In this document: one piece after another, positions 56,529 to 64,000 of the stretch
Position numbering within the stretch: the first letter of the stretch is position 1
Layout of the letters: each line of letters starts with the position of its first letter
From: Coniferiporia sulphurascens
Taxonomy: Eukaryota > Basidiomycota > Agaricomycetes > Hymenochaetales > Hymenochaetaceae
Reading direction: 5' to 3'
DNA: 64,000 nt
NCBI GenBank assembly: GCA_002794785.1
Contig: NBBA01000006.1
Location: 682,001 to 746,000 of the forward strand
Notes under the pieces: generated by a model
Seen by the model: only the letters and a program-made list of their open reading frames with translations
What the model was told of the DNA's origin: nothing
Database searches by the model: none
Translations under genes and position numbers: made by a program

Positions 56529-57201
56529 TAAATTATATTATATTGTATTCATGGCATATGACTTGTCGAGTGCATAAATGCAGTATGTATGTGTATGGTT
56601 TTATATGGTGTGATTGTGTGCACCTAGCAAATCTGCCTGCACAGTTCAAGGAAATGAAGTGAGTTTCCAAATCATATGTATCCCAATAGCCCTTGACTCA
56701 CAAGGCCACAGTTGCAGATCTTGAATGACTTGTGATTAGGCACATGCCGAGGCGGCATGTCTGCACCACCGGCAGTGGCATGTATATTTGAGGTTAGTCC
56801 TTATGGCAATCAAGGGCATAGTATGCAGCTGATTTTGCTATTTTTAACCGAGGGTGGCAGACAAGTCACAACAATAATGACCCCTGACTCGGAGCGCTTT
56901 TGTGTGGCTATCAGTGAGATCATGGCCTCTCAGATGCCATAATATAATCTGGGCCACCATCATGAATAAAGTCTTATTCATCTTTCATCTGATTGCCACT
57001 TCCGTATACTGCTCTAATGATGAAAAACGATATACCATATTTTGTGAGCAGGCCAGTGCATGGCCTTCTCCCCTCCGAAATGATGTTCAAGATATGCAAT
57101 GACTTGTGCTGCATCTATGGGTGGGCACACATTGTTCACAAAAACTTTGGTTATAAGTTGGCCTGGGATGTCGGTATTGCAAGATTACATGTAAGCTAAA
57201 A
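56529..57201. other. No gene recognised
   Basis: Short frames only. A plus-strand stretch near 57,010-57,199 looks weakly coding but has no motif. Confidence 0.4.
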
Positions 57202-57456
57202 TCTTAAAATCTATGCACATTGTGGTAGACGATGAGGTGCAGTGGTAGTAGTGAGAGGGACTGGGTTATCAGCATAAACCGATGTATTTCATGGTAGAGA
57301 CCAGCTCTCCTTATATACATCTACCGTGGGCTATGTATACTATAACTATCATAGCTCCTATTCGTATGGCGTTATCATTGCATTATCATTCACTTAGTAA
57401 GATGGTTGTTCATATGACCATCTGTTATTTATATCGTTTGTTATATTTATTTAATA
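57202..57456 (-). mobile_element. Solo copia LTR, target duplication TAAAA
   Basis: 255 bp, reverse orientation, closely matching the 259-bp LTRs of the copia element at 58,182-63,623. It starts tcttaaaatctatgcac and ends atttatttaata on the plus strand and is flanked by TAAAA at 57,197-57,201 and 57,457-57,461. CpGs of the family are mostly lost (gcgttatcattgcattatc against gcgttatcgttgcgttatc). Confidence 0.93.
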
Positions 57457-57529
57457 TAAAACCATGTATATAAGGCACTGCTGACTGGTGGACATAGTGT
57501 TTTATCCCGAGCAATGCCAGACCTTGGGT

Positions 57530-57745
57530 ACATCACACTGTGCCATGTCATTACAACAATATGATTGTCGCTATGATGGACTTCGCTGTTTGAGAAGTTT
57601 GCATCAAGGCCATTCTCCAAGAGAATGAGCCTGAGTTTCAGGAGCCAGAGGAGGGTCTTCTGCACTTCTTTGAGCTGGAGCCCGAATATTTTCGTCACAA
57701 TAAGGAGCTTGATGAGGATGACGAATGTGAAAACTCATATGATTA
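57530..57745 (+). pseudogene. C-terminal relic of an unknown acidic protein
   Basis: One frame reads MIVAMMDFAV, a TGA, EVCIKAILQENEPEFQEPEE, GLLHFFELEPEYFRHNKELD, then DEDDECENSYD and a TAG stop. Composition and the single TGA suggest a real but dead coding end. No family assigned. Confidence 0.35.
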
Positions 57746-58084
57746 GGCTTAGTTATGTAGTAGCCGAATGTACCGAATGACCCTGCGACAAATTATCTCA
57801 ATATTGTTTAGTGGCTTCAATTCTTATAGGCAATCTATTTCCTTGACAACATCACAAGTATCACTTGCGTGTTATGGGTGAGCAGTTATGCTAAACTGCT
57901 GCGTTGCTGTCTAACATACACTCCCAATATAGGTCGTGTGCTTGGACCATTCCCTAGAGTCCTGAGGCTAGTGTGTGCCTAATTAAGCTCAGACAAGATT
58001 GTGCGCCTCCATTCTCTGATCTAAGCGCAGCACCTTGTTCCCAAACATGGTCAACCACTGACTTAGCTATTTAACCTCCCTTCA

Positions 58085-58181
58085 GATCAAGTATCAGCAT
58101 ACATATCCGCTTTTTCTCTCGAGTTGCCCTTGCTAACCACACTCCAACTATGCGTCTTCTGCCCACCAGAGGTGATGTGAG
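58085..58181 (+). pseudogene. Unknown coding sequence, part upstream of the copia insertion
   Basis: The frame reads IRFFSRVALANHTPTMRLL then PTRGDVS, ending in the target duplication GTGAG (58,177-58,181). It continues in phase at 63,624 when the copia element is skipped. Family unknown. Confidence 0.45.
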
Positions 58182-58440
58182 TATTAAATAAATAAATATA
58201 ATGAACGATATAAATATAGTACGTGGTCATATGAACAACCACCTTACTAAGTGAACGATAACGCAACGATAACGCCATACGATAGGAGCTAGTTAGTTAT
58301 AGTAGTACTAGCCCACGGAACGTGTATATAAGGGGAGCTGGTCTCGCCCTAGAAATACATTGGTTTACACTGATAACCCACCTTGCCTGAACTTCACCAC
58401 TGCACCTCACCGTCTACCACAACGTGCGTAGATTTTAAGA
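58182..58440 (+). repeat. 5' LTR of the copia element
   Basis: 259 bp with TATATAAGG near 58,326. It is followed directly by ggttatgagcc, the position of the primer binding site, which I could not match to a tRNA by eye. Confidence 0.95.
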
Positions 58441-58509
58441 GGTTATGAGCCTTGACTCTACAACTAACAAAACGATTAACAAAAATAAACATCCTCATAT
58501 AACGAAATT

Positions 58510-61500
58510 ATGTCTGACGGACAGAAACCAAACACTCGTGAGCAAACATGTTTGCAAAAATTATCAGGATTACGAATAATAGCTAACGAACTAAAAATAA
58601 CGTATACACAGTCATCAACGATCGAAGAACTCGAAGAAAAAATTCAAAAAGCTAAAGATAGCAAAAGGTTAGTCGACCTAATACTTCAATGTAACCTAAG
58701 ACAAATACCTATTAACGGAACGGAACAACAAATACAAGACTGAATAAACAGGTATGATAATTCTACCAAAGATGAAAAATCAAAAACAAGAACTGATTAT
58801 AAACTTGAACTAACGAATCACGCTAAAGACTTAGGAATATCAGATCAAGGAAAATCATCCGAAATCAGATACCAAATAAGTACGTATTTGGGCATATCAG
58901 ACCCAAACGAAAAAGCTCAATTTAAAATTGATAATCCTTATATTAAGCCAGAAGAAGAAAGCGATAAGAAAGAAGACGAAGAAAAAAAAGAAGATAACGA
59001 AGAAGAAAACTCCGAAGAATCCAAAAATAACCCATCACGTGAGCCATCAGAGCCATCTGACCCTGACGATTCAGACGCTAATGATACTGAGGAAGATGAA
59101 CCGAGTATGGCAACTAAACTCGCGGAACTCCAGAAATTCTTCGACGGAATTGAGAAACTCGACGGGCACAGAAACTACAAACTCTGGAATTACAGAGTCC
59201 GCAGCGCCATCGAAAGTGCAGGTTACGGTAACCTGCTCACTAACTCCCCAGGAACTGGAGAGGCTGGTATATCAAGCGCTTTATATAACGGCATTATGCG
59301 CACTATGCCCGACAAGATACTGGCTTATTATCTTAATTTTAACAAAGATATTCCAGCGCTACTCAAAGCGCTTGACGGACGATATAACGTCCAGACAACA
59401 ATTACAAAGGGCTTTAACGAGGCTGCCCTTTTTGATATCCGAGGTCATGTCAGCCATTTCGATGGAACGCTCGATAACCTCAGCAATAAATACAAGGAAC
59501 TAATTGCCCAAGGGGTAAAGGTTTCAGAATCGACATATATATCGGCTATTACGAGGGCAATGCCCGAACAATATCAATACGTACTCACACAGAGTGAGTT
59601 ATATATTAAAACAATAAACGAAACAAATCCAGACAAAGATGAAATTGAACTAACCCCTCAATTTTTACTAACGGCACTGAGAAACGCCTTTGAGGGGTGG
59701 CGTAAAAATCATCAGAGGACAGGAGCGGCGGCTAACCACCTGCCCAAGGACGAGCGGAACCACCCCTATTTCAGGGGCCACGGACGCGGTAACAGCCGTG
59801 GAGTACAACCACGAGGTCGCGGCTATAAGGGCCGCGGAGGATATATGTGAGGACGAGGACGAGGGGGATATTCCCCTAACCAACAATCACACGTTATTAA
59901 GTGCTATAATTGTAACAAGCTAGGGCACTTTAGTCGAGATCGCTGGGCGCCAAAAACGGAATGGACGAAGGCAGCTCAGAAGAAAAAAGAGGACACGAAC
60001 GACGACAAAGGAAAAGGGAAGGAAACGGGTGCGTCAGCGGCACCGACATCGACTGGGGCAAGTGCGGCCCAGGCTAAACATACCGCAGCAGCAGCAGCAA
60101 CAAACGTTGCATCAAGCTCTCGAATCGAACTAAGCGCCGTAATCGGCCAAGGCGAAATTGGCGCCTTCATAACCGAAGTAGACGATAACGACTTCGACAT
60201 GGGAGAATTCCCAATCTATTCTTATAACGACTTCCTTGACAAAATCGGAAATTATGATAGTGCTATGGAAGACGTGGATGACAATAATCTTAACGTAAGC
60301 ATTAACGTTATAACAACAGAAAAATTTGCTAACAATATTTATTCCTCAATGGATATAATTGATACTGGTGCAACGATACATCTAACACCATATCTAAATC
60401 GACTACGAAATACATACAAAACTAACGCAATAACGATAACGGCTGCCAATAAAACAACATTTATGGCAAACATAGTAGGGGATCTTAAGCTTTACATCCC
60501 CAACGGACACTCGGTAAGTGTCATAAAATTATCAAACATATACTACAATCCTAAAATGAATATGACATTAGTCTCTCAAGGACTTCTATGTCAAGACGGC
60601 TACGAATTTATTTATAAACAAAATGAATGCATAATAAAGTATCCTAATGGATCTTTATGCGGAAAAATTAAAAATACAAATGGATTGTATAGTATATTTA
60701 ACAATGATGTACAAGCAGCTACAAAAAATGTAACATTATTTGAACTTCACAAAAAACTCGGGCATATAAGTTATGCTTACATAAAACGATTACTAAAAGA
60801 AGATCAAATTACAAACAATAAAATATCAAATTATGATGAAATTCAATGCACAATCTGTATTGAAGCAAATATAAAAAGAATGCAAATACCAAAATTACGT
60901 TTTTCAAAGTTAGCCGAAAAATTTGGCGATCATATACACATGGACATATGGGGTCCAGCATCCACACATGCTATTGGAGGATATAAATACCTTCTAACCC
61001 TTGTAGACGACGCTACAAGATGGATAAAAATGATTTTATTAAAAACAAAAGATGAAGGTTTAAATGCATATACGACATGGGCTACTATGCTCAATACACA
61101 ATTCAATATAAAAATAAAAATATTACAAAGCGACAATGACACAGTGTTTTTAAGTAAACAATTCACTAAATATTTAGAAAAAAATGGAACAATACGAAAG
61201 CTGACTGTTCACGATACGCCACAACAAAACGGAGTAGCAGAACGATCACATCAAACGATTTTAAACAATACACGAGTAAATCTGCTACAAGCAAAATTAC
61301 CACCCAGTTTATGGGGAGAAGCTGTAAAATACAGTACTTACGTTTACAATAGAACGCCAAAGAGCGCTATTGAATTTAAAACACCATATTTTAAACGATA
61401 TAACGAAAATTACAACATAGACGATTTAAAAGAATTCGGCCAATATTGCATAATAAAACAAGAAGACGTAAACAAATTACAACCAAAAGGAATATATGCA

Positions 61501-63357
61501 CAATGGTTGGGATTCGACGAAGAAAGTAAAGGTCATAGAACCTATCACAACAGAAAAATTACAGTCGAACGAAATTTACAATTTTTAGATTCTCTACCAT
61601 CTAAAATTGAAGGGGAGAATATAACAGAAAAACAAAACGAGCAAATAAAAGAATTAACAAATGAAAGACCAATAAGAAATATTAAACCAACAAAACGATC
61701 ATTAGGTCTAAATTTTGACGAACAAAATACAGTCGCTTATCTTACGGAATTCAATCAATTCAATACGGAATTAATAGGCGATCCGAATTCATATCAACAA
61801 GCGATCAATAGAATTGACGCAAATCAGTGGATCTCGGCAATGAAAGAAGAAATAAAAACGTTAATCGAAAGATCTACATGGAAAATCATTGATCCACCAA
61901 AAGAAGCAAACATAATCGGAACAAGATTTGTTTACAAAACAAAAAGATTAGCAAATGGAGAAATCGAACGTTACAAAGCAAGATTAGTAGTTCAAGGATT
62001 TGCCCAGAAAGAAGGCATAGACTACTACTCAAACGACACATTCGCTCCAGTAGCACGATTAGCTACAGTAAGAACAATATTAAGTTGGAGCGCAACAAAA
62101 AATTACGAAATTCACCAAATCAATATAAAATCAGCTTACTTATATGGCGAATTAGAAAAAGACGAAAACATATACATAAAACCACCACCAGGAAATCTAA
62201 TTGAAATAAAACCTGGACAAGTTTTAAAACTAAACAAAGCCTTATACGGATTAAAACAAGCAGGCAGACGATGGTATAAAAAATTATCAGGAATATTAAT
62301 CGGAATAGGACTAACAAGAGCAGTCCAAGATAACGCAGTATTCCTAAGAAAAGATAAAGGAAAAACAATTCTAATACTTTTCATACATGTTGACGACATA
62401 ACGATATGTGGCTTAAATCTAAAAATAATAAAAGCCTTTAAAGAAGAAATTGGAAAACATGTAAAATTCACTGACGGAAACGATATACATTGGTTACTCG
62501 GTATTGAAATTGAAAGAAACCGAGATGAAAGAATCATAAAATTAAGACAAAAACATTATATTGATAATATAATAGAAAAATATAAATTAAAAGACGCTGT
62601 AACGGTACGAACACCAATGACACCTGGTCAAGTGTTAAAATCACTCGAAAATCCAACTAATGAAGAATTAAACTTCATGAACCAAATACCATATATGAAC
62701 ATGGTTGGAGCGTTACGATATGCAGCAGATTGTACGAGACCTGACATATCATTCGCAACAGGTCAATTTGCTAGGTATTTAAATAAACCTAGTATTGAAC
62801 ATTACAATGCAGTAAAACACTGTTTTAAATATTTAAAAGGAACGAACGATTATTGGTTAATACTCGGAGGAAAAGAACCAATCGAGTTAATCGGATATAC
62901 CGACGCTGACGGAATGACACAAGAAGGACATAAAGCTATATCAGGATATATATTCCAAATAGGAAACGCAACGACATCCTGGTCAAGTAAAAAACAAGAA
63001 TTAGTGTCATTATCAGTATGCGAAGCAGAATTACAAGCTTTAACTCATGGAGTAAAAGAAGCTATATGGCTACGAAGACTGGTTGAAGAGGTACTGCAGA
63101 CCTTGGATACACCTACGAAAATATTATGTGATAATCAAGCAGCCATAACAATAGTAAATTCAACAGAACAAAAATATACGCAATGAACAAAACACATTGA
63201 TATACGAAAAGACTTTTTACGAGATTATATTGAAAATGAAACCATATCAGTTTCATATATTCCAACTGGACAGCAAAAGGCTGATATTATGACGAAAGCG
63301 CTAACGATAGAATTAATCAAACGTTTTACAAGTCTACTCCGCCTAGTAAAAGTTTGA
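58510..63357 (+). pseudogene. gag-pol: Copia Gag-Pol polyprotein in one frame with three TGA codons
   Basis: From ATG 58,510 to TGA 63,355-63,357 the frame never shifts. Internal TGA codons lie at 58,741-43, 59,848-50 and 63,184-86. Gag has an acidic stretch and DGHRNYKLWNYRVRSAIES, then an RGG-like region. The knuckle CYNCNKLGHFSRD has arginine where the last cysteine of CCHC is expected. Protease: IIDTGATIHLTP. Integrase: H/H and CTICIEA, MDIWGP, QSDNDTVF, ERSHQT. RT: TFAPVARLATVRTILSW, LFIHVDDITIC, a VDD variant of YVDD. RNase H: GYTDADGMTQEGHKAISGY, CEAELQALT, CDNQAAI. The third TGA precedes TKHIDIR, where relatives have Arg. Domains are complete, but stops would block expression without readthrough. 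Confidence 0.95.
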
Positions 63358-63364
63358 AGGGGAG

Positions 63365-63623
63365 TATTAAATAAATAAATATAATGAACGATATAAATAT
63401 AGTACGTGGTCATATGAACAACCACCTTACTAAGTGAACGATAACGCAACGATAACGCCATACGATAGGAGCTAGTTAGTTATAGTAGTACTAGCCCACG
63501 GAACGTGTATATAAGGGGAGCTGGTCTCGCCCTAGAAATACATCGGTTTACACTGATAACCCACCTTGCCTGAACTTCACCACTGCACCTCACCGTCTAC
63601 CACAACGTGCGTAGATTTTAAGA
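63365..63623 (+). repeat. 3' LTR of the copia element
   Basis: 259 bp, one difference from the 5' LTR (C at the CpG near 63,543). Confidence 0.95.
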
Positions 63624-63809
63624 GTGAGCCAAAGTGTTGATGTGCACTTGCGTTCAATTTTTGAGCCCCATCTACCAGATGAAGCCATCTTGGAAGCAAA
63701 CTTCGACATAGCGGCAAGGAATTGCTGCACCTCCCAGCACTCTTTGATACTCAGCATGGGCGAAACGAACCGGAGCAGTATTGGGAAGCTTTTTCTGATA
63801 GTGCGTTAA
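63624..63809 (+). pseudogene. Unknown coding sequence, part downstream of the copia insertion
   Basis: The frame reads SQSVDVHLRSIFEPHLPDEA, ILEANFDIAARNCCTSQHSL, ILSMGETNRSSIGKL and stops at TAA 63,807-63,809. It joins in phase to 58,085-58,181. It may continue after an intron beyond 63,800. No family assigned. Confidence 0.45.
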
Positions 63810-64000
63810 TCAATTGTGTGCCATGTAACTTAAGCTAATGGTCCGTAAAGTGCAATTGATTGCACAAGCCAACAATATTTCCGGTCCAGCTGCCTGATAA
63901 AGTCATGATGATCTGTGCTGAGGCATTGCTGAAATTGGAGCCTCCTCCAATCATAGGCAAAGAACAGAGACTGCAGAACAAAAGGTTCTTGAAGTCACTC
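63810..64000. other. No gene recognised at the right edge
   Basis: The last 190 bases contain a coding-like phrase (EALLKLEPPPIIGKEQRLQN, plus strand) that could be a further exon of the interrupted gene, but the window ends there. Confidence 0.3.

Larger units (their letters stand above)
58182..63623 (+). mobile_element. Full-length Ty1/copia LTR retrotransposon, target duplication GTGAG
   Basis: 5,442 bp with 259-bp LTRs (58,182-58,440 and 63,365-63,623) that differ by a single base (cattgg against catcgg, a CpG transition). GTGAG flanks it at 58,177-58,181 and 63,624-63,628. A purine tract (gaaggggag) abuts the 3' LTR. LTR ends are TATTAAAT...TTTTAAGA instead of TG...CA. Internal order is Gag, protease, integrase, reverse transcriptase, RNase H, the copia order. 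Near-identical LTRs indicate a very recent insertion. It splits an unknown coding sequence. Confidence 0.97.

Noticed and set aside
62120..62537. Minus-strand frames of 82 and 133 residues
   Set aside because: They lie opposite the copia reverse transcriptase and are shadows created by its AT-rich codon use.
58510..63357. UGA read as a sense codon to rescue the retroelement polyproteins
   Set aside because: The one difference between the copia LTRs is also a CpG transition, and solo LTRs show the same bias, so deamination explains the TGA codons without recoding. I kept recoding only as a weak alternative in the findings.
1..64000. CRISPR arrays, riboswitches, bacterial operons or ribosome binding sites
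   Set aside because: No regularly spaced identical repeats and no bacterial features; introns and element types are eukaryotic.

Overview
The window looks like a transposon-crowded stretch of a filamentous basidiomycete (Agaricomycete-type) genome. Four things point there: short GT/AG introns of about 48-83 nt; CxC2/KDZ transposases; a chromodomain Ty3/gypsy element; and protein families, read from memory, that are typical of Agaricomycetes (a KOW-rich SPT5-like protein, lineage-specific unknown families, fungal SNF5, VPS35, MON2, MED19 and CCR4). I see no intact housekeeping gene. Almost every coding stretch is a mobile-element gene or a broken host gene.

Layout. 1-1,409: end of an LTR-type element with an unknown protein. 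1,571-2,380: decayed ABCA-type transporter fragment. 5,357-8,575 (minus): large unknown gene split by a solo LTR and bordered by a perfect 1.24-kb palindromic transposon (8,557-9,799). 10,877-12,160 (minus): second copy of the unknown LTR-element protein. 13,195-14,099: unknown gene split by a truncated LINE. 14,250-20,065: satellite-like repeats, three solo LTRs and a KDZ remnant. 20,066-27,689 (minus): complete Ty3/gypsy chromovirus with a 5-bp target duplication, gag, pol and an extra 3' reading frame. 28,773-32,823 (minus): KDZ transposase with a CxC2 domain. 33,920-43,558: a 9.6-kb unit with inverted ends full of CTATATAG palindromes, carrying fragments of CCR4, VPS35, MED19, MON2 and SNF5 with their introns. 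It sits inside a minus-strand SNF5 C-terminal gene fragment, which is also broken by a LINE (44,311-47,514) that carries a second LINE nested in it (46,373-47,296). 48,325-51,613 (minus): another KDZ transposase. 52,470-53,146: 307-bp tandem repeat. 54,038-56,528: SPT5-like KOW gene. 57,202-57,456: solo copia LTR. 58,182-63,623: complete Ty1/copia element inserted into a coding sequence.

How it fits together. Several insertions can be dated relative to one another, because target duplications and reading frames rejoin exactly when the insert is ignored. Both full-length LTR elements keep one reading frame for their polyproteins, broken only by TGA codons, mostly where arginine is expected. 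Differences between LTR pairs and between target-duplication copies are mostly CpG transitions. Together these suggest CpG methylation and deamination as the main force inactivating elements here.

Family names come from motif recognition in the translated sequence. No database search was run.
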